A stretch of 64,000 bases of DNA from Anaerolineae bacterium (GTDB lineage: Bacteria; Chloroflexota; Anaerolineae; Aggregatilineales; UBA2796): the NCBI GenBank assembly GCA_019637615.1, contig JAHBVJ010000001.1, forward strand, positions 310,001 through 374,000, given 5' to 3'. Within the stretch, counting starts at the first letter, position 1; every line of letters starts with the position of its first letter. Both the position numbers and the translations under genes were made by a program. Below the pieces are notes generated by a model. That model saw only the letters and a list, made by a program, of their open reading frames with translations, was not told where the DNA came from and searched no databases. Of the stretch, positions 1-7,344 are shown piece after piece.

Positions 1-198
1 TTGTTCGTTCGTCTGCCCAACATTGGGTACAAACGACAACGGCAACTGACCATAATTCTGTTGAATGACTGCGCTAGAGGAGTGCTGGTTAGGTTGTGCT
101 GCACCTTGGACATGAGTAGGTTGTCCAATGCCGATGAGCGCGCTCACGATTACGATGACGAGCGTAAATGCTCCCGCCGACGGCTGTGGGTTCCTCAT
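1..198 (-). CDS. Secreted SBBP-type protein, N-terminal fragment
   Basis: Only the first 66 codons are inside the window; the gene runs off the left edge. It starts at ATG 198-196, with GGGAG a few bases upstream. Residues 1-35 form a signal peptide (MRNPQPSAGAFTLVIVIVSA, then an Ala/Gly-rich cleavage region). The mature N-terminus reads NYGQLPLSFVPNVGQTNEQ. From family knowledge this closely resembles the opening motif (LPLSFxPNxGQT) of large secreted proteins carrying SBBP seven-bladed propeller repeats. The propeller itself lies outside the window, so the family call rests on this motif. The opposite-strand open frame over the same bases has no such features. Role unknown; probably extracellular. 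Confidence 0.72.
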   Translation of the reverse strand, partial: MRNPQPSAGAFTLVIVIVSALIGIGQPTHVQGAAQPNQHSSSAVIQQNYGQLPLSFVPNVGQTNEQ

Positions 199-286
199 AT
201 GTCTCCCTATACTGGTATGAGCTACAGTTGGTCGCGACTAGATAATATTTAAGATCGTTACTTCTTGGGGATTACCGACGCGGGTT

Positions 287-315
287 ATCCTAGAATAAAG
301 GCCATCAAATGTCAA
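287..315 (-). promoter_or_regulatory. Sigma-A-type promoter for the SBBP-type gene
   Basis: On the minus strand TTGACA (315-310) is followed after 17 bases by TAGGAT (292-287), about 90 bases before the start codon at 198. The -35 is a full consensus match and the -10 matches at 4 of 6. Inference from sequence only. Confidence 0.45.
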
Positions 316-1045
316 CTAGGGGACAATGCGTGGCGTTGATATTGTATAGACGCGGTGGCGAATGCTCATGACTTCCTTGACTGAAGCCGACCGAAAATTG
401 GTCGTTCAAAAACATGCTTGTCTACGTGTCTGTCGGCGCAGATGACCTGCTGGAATGCGTGCCAGTTGCGCAACCCGTCTTTACGCTGCATTGACGCTGC
501 TGAATATATCTTGACAACTCCCTAACAAAACGCCATTGACTAACACATCTATTCCATTGTATACTTTAGTTCCTAAATTTGATAAGGGGCAAAAGCCTAC
601 ATCGCGACCACCTTAAAGCGCTAGGCGGCACTCAATCAATTGATCTTCCCTAGCCATTTGCGGATTAGGGGAATATCATCGCAATAGGCACTAGCCAGAA
701 CATTATAGCTAACAGCGAGCTACCCATAGCGCTCTGCTTGGAGCTTGTTATTTCCGTGCTGGCATCATTACCGACCTAACATCTCGGAACCTACTCGTTA
801 TCATCATATCGCGTTGCTGGGACACAGCACGTTTTGTTGTTCCGTTTTATCAGGCTAAATCCAGTTCTTTCATCCAGACAGGCGAGGTGGCGTTTGCATG
901 GTCTCCTCGATAAATCCTAAGCGATTGCTGCTATCTATGCGTCCCTCGGAGAAACCCATATGCACCATCTCGCATTCCTCACCGCCCGCAACCTCCACAC
1001 TTCGCATTTACTTATCACTCAGCATTTGGCACTGAACAACACTAA

Positions 1046-1091
1046 AATGATCCCCGCCTCCGCAGCCAATGGGAGCATCACAGGGATCATT
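1046..1091. repeat. Inverted repeat AATGATCCC / GGGATCATT
   Basis: AATGATCCC at 1046-1054 faces GGGATCATT at 1083-1091, 28 bases apart. The same 9-mer recurs in intergenic DNA at 35217-35262 and 55190-55262 (seven copies in three loci), so this is probably one copy of a dispersed intergenic element. Confidence 0.55.
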
Positions 1092-1130
1092 TGCCCTTGT
1101 ATCGACTATCTACCTACCCGAAACCGTCCT

Positions 1131-1163
1131 CACTTAGCACTAAGGACTAAGCACTCAGCACTT
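1131..1163. repeat. AGCACT heptamer repeat element
   Basis: Four near-repeats of the type TTAGCAC / TCAGCAC / TAAGCAC in 33 bases. A closely similar string lies at 32095-32125 and a shorter one at 34952-34970, all in gaps between genes. It looks like a dispersed intergenic micro-repeat; function unknown. Confidence 0.5.
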
Positions 1164-1212
1164 TCTTCGACCCTACCTCCCCATTTTGCTAGGGTGCGGC
1201 TTAACCAAACAG

Positions 1213-1244
1213 TTGACGACACCGGACGGGACACTCCGTATAGT
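1213..1244 (+). promoter_or_regulatory. Possible promoter of the first HtrA-like gene
   Basis: TATAGT at 1239-1244 (5/6 match to the -10 consensus) lies about 47 bases before the chosen start codon. A TTGACG at 1213-1218 is 20 bases upstream, longer than the ideal spacing, so the -35 is uncertain. Its position inside the upstream extension of the open frame supports the start at 1291. Confidence 0.35.
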
Positions 1245-1290
1245 AATGGCAACGTTGAATCATCCAACCAGCAATCAAGGAGTGATCCTC

Positions 1291-2190
1291 ATGTCTGAAG
1301 CATTACAAACCCTATCGTCTGCCTTCGCGGACGCCGTCAAGACCGCCGGAAGCTATGTTGTCCGCGTCGAAGCCCGTCGCCGGATGCCCGCTACGGGCAT
1401 CGTCTATGCCGCCGACGGCGTGATCGTCACCTCGCATCACGTCGTTGAACGCGACGACAACATCGTCATCGGCCTGCCCGATGGCTCGACAGTGCCTGCC
1501 GCGCTGGTCGGGCGCGATCCTAGCACCGATCTCGCTGTCCTCCGTGCGCAAAGCTCCAGCCTAACGCCCGCCGTCTGGACGCCGCTGAATGAAGTCGCGG
1601 TCGGGCATCTCGTGCTGGCGCTTGGTCGCCCCGGTCATACGGTCATGGCGACCCTCGGCATCGTCAGCGCCCTCAGCGAGAACGAATGGCGCACGCCGAT
1701 GGGTGGTCGCGTCGAGCGTTATTTGCAAACCGACGTGCTCATGTATCCCGGCTTTTCTGGTGGCCCACTGCTCGGCGCGGATGGGCGCGTAGTCGGCATG
1801 AACACCTCGGCGGTCATGCAAGGTGTCAGCCTCGCCATTCCCGCTGCCACTATCAAGCGCGTTGCCGATACCATCCTTACGCATGGCAAAGTACGTCAGG
1901 GATATCTAGGCGTCGGTGCGCAGCCCATCCGCTTGCAAGACAGCCTCAAGGAAAAAGCAGGTCAAGATACCGGCCTCATGCTCGTCTCTATCGAGTCAGG
2001 CGGGCCAGCCGACAAAAGCGGCCTCCTGATCGGGGACATCCTGATCGCCGCTGATGAGGTCAATCTAGGGCAGATGGACGACCTGCTGGCCTTCCTCGCG
2101 GGCGACAGCGCGGGCAAGACTGCCTCGGTCAAGTTGCTGCGTGGTGGCGAACTCCAGACCGTCAGCGTCACCGTGGGCGAAAAGCAATAA
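1291..2190 (+). CDS. HtrA-like serine protease with C-terminal PDZ
   Basis: 299 residues. A trypsin-fold S1C protease domain occupies about residues 10-200, with the triad visible as H50 (SHHVV), D80 (STDLAVL) and S156 (PGFSGGPL). A PDZ domain follows (about 205-295, YLGVGAQPI to the C-terminus). HtrA/DegP proteases normally degrade or process misfolded extracytoplasmic proteins. This one has no signal peptide or membrane anchor from the chosen start, so a cytoplasmic place or non-classical export is implied. The start at 1291 was chosen because AAGGAG lies just upstream; the frame could open at 1186, but that extension is not protein-like. A second protease gene follows on the same strand. 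Confidence 0.9.
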   Translation: MSEALQTLSSAFADAVKTAGSYVVRVEARRRMPATGIVYAADGVIVTSHHVVERDDNIVIGLPDGSTVPAALVGRDPSTDLAVLRAQSSSLTPAVWTPLNEVAVGHLVLALGRPGHTVMATLGIVSALSENEWRTPMGGRVERYLQTDVLMYPGFSGGPLLGADGRVVGMNTSAVMQGVSLAIPAATIKRVADTILTHGKVRQGYLGVGAQPIRLQDSLKEKAGQDTGLMLVSIESGGPADKSGLLIGDILIAADEVNLGQMDDLLAFLAGDSAGKTASVKLLRGGELQTVSVTVGEKQ

Positions 2191-2454
2191 TCTGATATTG
2201 CTATCTTGAATCCCGAAGTGACTTCGTAAGGTAAGCACGATGTTGATGGTGTTGAACGAAGTAATGCAGGAATACGAAATCAATTGCTTGAGTCTGAGTC
2301 CCGAAGGGCCTTTGTTCTCCAAGCCTGACACTTCACTGTCGGGCGGCGTGGATAGCTCGACACCGTGCCATTTCGTCAATTCCTTGACCAAGCTCTATCT
2401 CTTCACACCATCAACGTCGGGCACAGTTGATCCGACAAAAAGTGGGTAAACACC

Positions 2455-3126
2455 ATGAGCGATAACTTTCTCCAGCAGCTAAACGATGATCTCGCCGCCG
2501 TGGTGCAAAAAGTGCGGCGCAGTCTCGTACAAGTCAGTAACGGGCGCAGCGGACACGGTGCGGGTAGCATTTGGCATGCTGACGGCCTGATCGTCACTAA
2601 CAACCATGTCGTCGGACGTCGCCCGCCGACCGTTACCTTAGCCGATGGGCGCAGTTTCACGGCGACGTTGCTCGCTCGCGATGAGGAGCACGATCTCGCT
2701 GCCCTTGCCATCGACGCCACCAATCTGCCGACCATCGAACTGGGCGATTCGAAGTCGCTCAAGCCCGGTCAATGGGTCACGTCGGTTGGGCATCCGTGGG
2801 GCATACTGGGCGCGATCACATCCGGCATGGTGATCGGGCAGACGGGCAATGAATGGCCTGAATTACGCCAGATCAGCGATGAGCACGAGTGGGTGGTCGC
2901 TAGTCTGCATATGCGTCCGGGGCATTCCGGTGGCCCGATGGTGGATGACCAAGGCCGTTTGGTCGGCATCAACACGATGATCAACGGCCCGGATGTCGGT
3001 GTCGCGATTCCCTACTATCCGGGTTCCGTCGCGCACGCCTTCTACCGTCGCGCCCTCGATCTGATGCACCAGCATGGGTCGTCTGCTGCCTCAACCGCAC
3101 GTCAGACCACCTCCAGTTACGTCTAA
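2455..3126 (+). CDS. HtrA-like serine protease without PDZ
   Basis: 223 residues consisting almost only of the protease domain. Catalytic residues are H51 (NNHVV), D80 (EHDLAAL) and S158 (GHSGGP). No signal peptide, membrane segment or PDZ domain is present; the chain ends in a Ser/Thr-rich tail after about residue 205. It is distantly related to the preceding protease and shares the insert around GNEW (NEWRTP in one, NEWPEL in the other), which suggests paralogy. Without PDZ it should lack the usual substrate-sensing module. A 264-base gap separates the two genes and no strong ribosome site precedes the ATG, so translation level is uncertain. Confidence 0.88.
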   Translation: MSDNFLQQLNDDLAAVVQKVRRSLVQVSNGRSGHGAGSIWHADGLIVTNNHVVGRRPPTVTLADGRSFTATLLARDEEHDLAALAIDATNLPTIELGDSKSLKPGQWVTSVGHPWGILGAITSGMVIGQTGNEWPELRQISDEHEWVVASLHMRPGHSGGPMVDDQGRLVGINTMINGPDVGVAIPYYPGSVAHAFYRRALDLMHQHGSSAASTARQTTSSYV

Positions 3127-3133
3127 CAAAAAG

Positions 3134-3172
3134 CCCCATCCATCCCCCGCAAGGCGAGGGAAACGGATGGGG
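3134..3172. terminator. Convergent intrinsic terminator
   Basis: CCCCATCC (3134-3141) pairs with GGATGGGG (3165-3172), enclosing a second C-rich/G-rich pairing. On the minus strand the hairpin is followed by CTTTTTG, fitting termination of the importer-amidinohydrolase operon that ends at 3269. It also lies directly after the plus-strand protease gene. Confidence 0.6.
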
Positions 3173-3268
3173 AAATAACTCAGTCTCTTCTTTTGGCATC
3201 AGTATCGCGCTTCGGAGAGCCACCGCCTTGCCGAAGATGGCATGTGATCTTTCCGAAACTGAAGGTAG

Positions 3269-4234
3269 CTATGTCCGTCGCTGCAATGCGATCAACGACA
3301 TAAATTCGTGGACGAGGTTCGCCGCCAGCAAACACGTGACGCCGCCTTGTGTGTCATACATCGGCATCACTTCCACGATGTCGAACGCCACGAAGTTGAC
3401 GCCCACCAGCCCGCGTAGCAATTGTTGGCACTGGGCGCTTGTGAAGCCGCCCACTTCCGGCGTACCTGTTCCCGGCGCGTAAGCCGGATCGACAAAATCG
3501 ATGTCGAAGGTCAAGTACGCGGGGCCATTCCCGACGCGCTCTTTTACGCGCTGGATCGTTTCCTTCACACCGATCTCGTGTAGTTCCGGCCCCGTGATCA
3601 TCTGGAAGCCGCAGTCGAGTGTCACTTGCAAGTCGCCAGCGTCGTACAGCGACCCGCGCAGTCCGATCTGGCTGGAACGGCTGGTGTCGAGCAGACCTTC
3701 CTCGTAAGCGCGGCGGAACGGTGTCCCATGCGTATCTTTGCCGCCGAAGTAGCTGTGCCACAAATCGTTATGCGAATCGAAGTGGATCAGCGCGACGGGG
3801 CCATATTTCGCCGCTACCGCCCGCAGCAGCGGCAGCGATACGGAATGATCGCCACCGAGGAAGATCGGAGTCGCGCCGCTTGCCAGCACCACCGACGCCG
3901 CCTCCGTGATCTGCTGATGCGACTCCGGCAAATACCCCGGTGTGACGGGCACATCGCCATAATCGACGCCGGAACAGATGTCGAAGATCGACACATCCAG
4001 CGTGGGGTTGTATGGACGTAGCAGCACCGACTGATTGCGAATCCCTTCCGGCCCGAAGCGTGCGCCGACGCGGAACGTCCCGCCCGTATCGAACGGCACG
4101 CCGACGACCGCAAAATCCACGCCCGTCAGATCGGTGACATGCGGCAGCCGCATGAACGTGCGGATGCCGGAGAAGCGCGGATATACCATCGCATCGACGG
4201 GCTGATAATGAGGTTTCTTGATGTCGTCGGTCAT
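3269..4234 (-). CDS. speB: Agmatinase-family amidinohydrolase
   Basis: 321 residues, the usual length for ureohydrolases, which hydrolyse a guanidino group to urea plus an amine using a binuclear metal centre. All six expected metal ligands are visible: H130 (GGDHS), D153, H155 and D157 (HFDSHND), D244 and D246 (TFDIDFVDP), followed by the family signature APGTGTPEVGG. The start overlaps the ATPase stop by one base (TGATG), so the two are translationally coupled. The context is a NitT/TauT-type importer, suggesting that the enzyme acts on the imported compound. The substrate could be agmatine, guanidinobutyrate or another guanidino compound; HFDSHND differs from the usual HFDAHTD, so the symbol is provisional. 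Confidence 0.85.
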   Translation of the reverse strand: MTDDIKKPHYQPVDAMVYPRFSGIRTFMRLPHVTDLTGVDFAVVGVPFDTGGTFRVGARFGPEGIRNQSVLLRPYNPTLDVSIFDICSGVDYGDVPVTPGYLPESHQQITEAASVVLASGATPIFLGGDHSVSLPLLRAVAAKYGPVALIHFDSHNDLWHSYFGGKDTHGTPFRRAYEEGLLDTSRSSQIGLRGSLYDAGDLQVTLDCGFQMITGPELHEIGVKETIQRVKERVGNGPAYLTFDIDFVDPAYAPGTGTPEVGGFTSAQCQQLLRGLVGVNFVAFDIVEVMPMYDTQGGVTCLLAANLVHEFMSLIALQRRT

Positions 4235-5031
4235 CAGTCGTTTCCTTTGCTCAGGCCAATCGCTTTCAAGCTTTCTTCCTTGATCGCCTCGAAAATTATC
4301 CGTTTCTGCTGGATAAACTCTGACTCGGTGGTCGTTTCGAACGATCTCGGACGTGGCAGCTTAACATCTAATATTTGCTTGATGCGTCCGGGGCGTGCCG
4401 TCATCACGTAGACTCTGTCGCCTAGGAACAGCGCCTCGTCAATGTCGTGCGTTACGAACAGGATCGTCTTCGGCGTTTTTTGCCACAATGTGACCAGTAA
4501 TTCCTGCATGATCGTGCGCGTCTGTGCATCCAACGCGCCGAATGGCTCATCCATCAGCAAAATCTCAGGGTCATTAGCCAACGCGCGGGCAATCGCGACA
4601 CGCTGCATCATCCCGCCCGATAACTCTTTGGGGTAGCTGTTCTCAAACCCGCGCAGGCCGACCATTTCGATGTGCTGGTTGACGATCTCCGCGCGTTGAG
4701 AAGCGCTCATTGGCTTGAGCTTCAATCCGAACTCGATATTCCCCCGCACAGTATGCCACGGGAACAGTGTGTACGACTGAAACACCATACCGCGATCCGC
4801 GCCCGGTTCGGTGATCGGATGACCGTCCAACAGCACCTCGCCTTGCGCGGGCTGCACCAAGCCAGCCACCACGCGCAGCAGCGTCGATTTGCCGCAGCCG
4901 CTCGGCCCCACGATGCAGATGAATTCGCGGTCATTCACGTCCAGCGACAAATCATCGACGGCCAGCACTTCATCGCCGCGTCGTGTGCGGAAGGTCATCG
5001 TGATGTCGCGTAGTTGCAGTTTAGGTTGCAT
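4234..5031 (-). CDS. NitT/TauT-type ABC transporter ATPase
   Basis: 265 residues. Walker A GPSGCGKST is at 42-50, the signature LSGGMMQR at 137-144 and Walker B ILLMDEPFGALD at about 157-168, followed by the switch histidine in VTHDIDEA. Length and motifs match the SsuB/TauB/NrtD group, which energise uptake of small anions or nitrogen compounds. It is third in a minus-strand operon: binding protein, permease, ATPase, amidinohydrolase. The gap to the permease is 10 bases. This is the only ABC ATPase gene in the window, although three other importer loci are present. Confidence 0.93.
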   Translation of the reverse strand: MQPKLQLRDITMTFRTRRGDEVLAVDDLSLDVNDREFICIVGPSGCGKSTLLRVVAGLVQPAQGEVLLDGHPITEPGADRGMVFQSYTLFPWHTVRGNIEFGLKLKPMSASQRAEIVNQHIEMVGLRGFENSYPKELSGGMMQRVAIARALANDPEILLMDEPFGALDAQTRTIMQELLVTLWQKTPKTILFVTHDIDEALFLGDRVYVMTARPGRIKQILDVKLPRPRSFETTTESEFIQQKRIIFEAIKEESLKAIGLSKGND

Positions 5032-5041
5032 ATTGATTTTT

Positions 5042-5986
5042 CTATGGTCTAGATGGTCTGCGTATCCACTGCCACCACATTAAGGGATTGAACCACCGCA
5101 GGAGAGCCAAATTGAAAGCGTTGTAAGATCCGCTTTGTAAGCGCGGCGACCACGGCAGCAGCACGCGGTGCAGCCATTTGAAGATGAAATCGCTGATGAA
5201 GCCGAGCAGCCCGATCGTGATCAATCCGGCGAAAATCTTGTCGGTGCGCAGTCCGCGTTGGGACTCTAATATCATGATGCCCAAGCCGCGATCCGCCGCC
5301 ACCAATTCCGCCACGATTAAGTACGTCCACGCCCAGCCGAGCGTGATGCGCAGCGCGTCCATGATCCCCGGCAGTGTCGCGGGGATCAGCACCAGCGGCA
5401 TGATTCGCCAGCGTGACACGCCGAGCGTATACGCGCTGTCGATCAAATCCTTAGCGACGTGGGAAGTCGCGTCTGCTACCATCAGCACCAGTTGGAAGAA
5501 CGTGCCGATAAAAATCACGGCAATTTTTTCTTCTTCTCCCAACCCGATGTACAAAATCAGCAGCGGGATCATCGCGCTCACGGGCAAATAGCGCACGAAA
5601 TCCACAAACGGCTCGAAGAATGCTTCGAAAATCTTGAAACTGCCCATCAAGATGCCAACCGGAATAGACGCGATGGCGGCGAGCACCCAACCCACGATCA
5701 CGCGAAACACGCTGGCTTGTGTATTTTGGATCAGTTCGCCCGTCTCGATCATCTTCCCGAACGCAGTGACGACCTGTGTCGGCGTGGGCAAGAAAAACGA
5801 AGGCTTCACCACGCCGCTGTAGCTTAACAGGCTCCATACGCCAAAGATCAAGATCAAGCTGAATACGAGCGTGCCAACGTAATAATTGCGGGCGATAGGT
5901 TCGTGCGGTCTGAACAAGTCCCCGAAGCGCATTCGACGGGGTTTAGTCGCGGGTAGTACAGTGACGGGTTTCTCGGCGGCTTCCAT
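5042..5986 (-). CDS. NitT/TauT-type ABC transporter permease
   Basis: 314 residues with about six membrane segments (first at about 35-55, LVFSLILIFGVWSLLSYSG) and the BPD-transport inner-membrane signature around TLGVSRWRIMPLVLIPATLPG. It is a SsuC/TauC-like permease forming the channel with the neighbouring ATPase. The ATG at 5986 was chosen over one at 6010 because the latter sits in the loop of a strong hairpin and has no ribosome site; AGG lies about 10 bases before 5986. A hydrophilic N-terminal stretch of about 30 residues precedes the first helix. Confidence 0.9.
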   Translation of the reverse strand: MEAAEKPVTVLPATKPRRMRFGDLFRPHEPIARNYYVGTLVFSLILIFGVWSLLSYSGVVKPSFFLPTPTQVVTAFGKMIETGELIQNTQASVFRVIVGWVLAAIASIPVGILMGSFKIFEAFFEPFVDFVRYLPVSAMIPLLILYIGLGEEEKIAVIFIGTFFQLVLMVADATSHVAKDLIDSAYTLGVSRWRIMPLVLIPATLPGIMDALRITLGWAWTYLIVAELVAADRGLGIMILESQRGLRTDKIFAGLITIGLLGFISDFIFKWLHRVLLPWSPRLQSGSYNAFNLALLRWFNPLMWWQWIRRPSRP

Positions 5987-5995
5987 AAGATATTG

Positions 5996-6027
5996 CCTGC
6001 CGTGCCTCATCAGTGAGGCACGGCAGG
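5996..6027 (-). terminator. Intercistronic hairpin after binding-protein gene
   Basis: CCTGCCGTGCCTCA (5996-6009) and TGAGGCACGGCAGG (6014-6027) form a perfect 14-bp stem with a 4-base loop between the binding-protein and permease genes. No U-run follows, so an attenuator or 3'-end stabiliser of the binding-protein mRNA is more likely than a full terminator. Confidence 0.65.
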
Positions 6028-6053
6028 TGATTTCTCCTAGTTGGATTTAGTGA

Positions 6054-7082
6054 TTAGCTGGCGGGTGTCGCTTCGGGGGTGGCTTCCATCGCTGGCATAC
6101 CAACATAGCTGGCATCGATCAGGTCTGCCGCCTTGACTTCGTTGGTGATGATGCCAATCTTCGTGTAGAAGTCGATGGCGAACTGCAACGTAGAAGTCGC
6201 TGTGCCTTCGCCTGTGCCGCCGAAGAACTTTGCGTTGTGCTCGGCATCAAACAGCGTTGCACCCGCAAGATCAGCCGCGATGTCCGCGCCGCTCTCGTAG
6301 AACCCGCCTAACCCCTTCGCCATGATCGTGTTGGCGTCGTCGGTGTTGGCCTTCCAGTAATCAATTGATTCATTCCACGCGGCGTACAGTGCGCTGCCTA
6401 CCGTCGGATTGGCGCTCAGAACGTCACCGCGCACGACCATGATGTCTACGATCAGGCCGGGGGTATCCTTGGAACTGATCAACAGTTTGGAACCAGCTTT
6501 GACGGACTTGCTCAGGTGCGGTTCCCATGTCACGCCCGCGTCGATATTGTTCGAGGCCAGCGCGGCGGGCACATCGCCCTGCTTCATCTTCACTAGAGTC
6601 ACATCGGTGTCGGTCATACCGTTTTGTTCCAACACATATTCGAGGAAGAACTGCGACACGGAGCCAACATTCACGCCGATCTTCTTGCCCTTTAGATCAG
6701 CCACGCTGGCAATATCGCCATTCACCACGATACCGTCACCGCCGGATGATTCATCCAGCCCGAAAATGGCCTTGAATGGTGTCTCCGCATTGTAGAACTG
6801 CGATTGTGTATCCAGCGTCGTGACGAGGCCGTCAAGCTGGTTGCCCGCCAGTGCCACAAAGCGATCTTTCGGGTCTTCTACCTTGACCAGTTCGACATCT
6901 AGGCCTTGTTCGGCAAAATAGCCCTTTTCAGCGGCGATAAACAGCGGGCCGTAACCCACCCACACCGAGTAGCCAATCTTCAGCTTAATCGGATCGGCGG
7001 CCTTGGAATGGCTAACGGTACTTTGCATCACAACCAGCACTAAACATAGGCTGAATAGTAGACGAAGGGACTTAGATTTCAT
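6054..7082 (-). CDS. NitT/TauT-type substrate-binding protein
   Basis: 342 residues. Signal peptide at about 1-27 (MKSKSLRLLFSLCLVLVVMQ) without a lipobox cysteine, then an NMT1/SsuA-like fold opening with KLKIGYSVWVGYGPLFIAAE, and a short Pro/Thr-rich tail (EATPEATPAS). It captures the substrate outside the cell for the adjacent permease and ATPase. The start at 7082 is fixed by GGAGGA at 7091-7096, 8 bases upstream; a longer frame to 7157 lacks a ribosome site and would precede the signal peptide. First gene of the operon ending in the amidinohydrolase. The substrate is unknown; a guanidino compound is inferred from that enzyme. Confidence 0.9.
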   Translation of the reverse strand: MKSKSLRLLFSLCLVLVVMQSTVSHSKAADPIKLKIGYSVWVGYGPLFIAAEKGYFAEQGLDVELVKVEDPKDRFVALAGNQLDGLVTTLDTQSQFYNAETPFKAIFGLDESSGGDGIVVNGDIASVADLKGKKIGVNVGSVSQFFLEYVLEQNGMTDTDVTLVKMKQGDVPAALASNNIDAGVTWEPHLSKSVKAGSKLLISSKDTPGLIVDIMVVRGDVLSANPTVGSALYAAWNESIDYWKANTDDANTIMAKGLGGFYESGADIAADLAGATLFDAEHNAKFFGGTGEGTATSTLQFAIDFYTKIGIITNEVKAADLIDASYVGMPAMEATPEATPAS

Positions 7083-7189
7083 GGTGCATCTCCTCCACAG
7101 CAGGAATAAACGAGCGCGGCGGTCTAAAGGAATGTTGCAGATATTGATCAACAACAACTAGGAAGACGAGAGACAATGTTGACATTAAT

Positions 7190-7217
7190 AATATAAAAGA
7201 TATAAAGACACTGTCAA
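7190..7217 (-). promoter_or_regulatory. Promoter of the NitT/TauT-type importer operon
   Basis: Minus-strand TTGACA (7217-7212), 16 bases, then TATATT (7195-7190), about 108 bases before the binding-protein start. Good match to the housekeeping consensus. I looked for a guanidine riboswitch in the leader and found no recognisable motif. Confidence 0.55.
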
Positions 7218-7344
7218 GCAAGCCTATGCACTTTAGCTTGGCAAGTCGCACAGTCTAAGATCGTGCCACTTGGGACGGTTCAAACACCCTAGATAGGTTA
7301 AACTCTTACCCATTTCGACTCGCAAACACACAGAAAAGCGACTC

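Larger units (their letters stand above)
316..1212. other. Non-coding stretch, mostly featureless
   Basis: About 0.9 kb without a credible gene on either strand: the open frames here have low-complexity composition, no ribosome site and no recognisable protein pattern. The only structure seen is near the right end: an inverted repeat of AATGATCCC (1046-1091) and a short repeat of AGCACT-type heptamers (1131-1163), both recurring elsewhere in the window. No tRNA or other RNA gene was recognised. Confidence 0.6.

Noticed and set aside
1-252. Plus-strand 83-codon open frame at the left edge
   Set aside because: Cys/Arg-rich composition, no ribosome site, and the minus strand carries a clear signal peptide plus SBBP-type motif.
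960-1298. 112-codon open frame before the first protease gene
   Set aside because: Runs through repeat elements, composition is not protein-like, and it overlaps the start of the protease gene in another frame.
2240-2449. 69-codon open frame between the two proteases
   Set aside because: No ribosome site and no recognisable features; kept as possible non-coding gap only.
7272-7294. tRNA T-arm-like string around GGTTCAAAC
   Set aside because: The flanking bases do not pair and no acceptor or anticodon stem is present. No tRNA gene was recognised anywhere in the window.
7083-7344. Guanidine riboswitch upstream of the importer-amidinohydrolase operon
   Set aside because: Looked for on the minus strand because of the enzyme; no recognisable guanidine riboswitch motif or stable paired structure was found.
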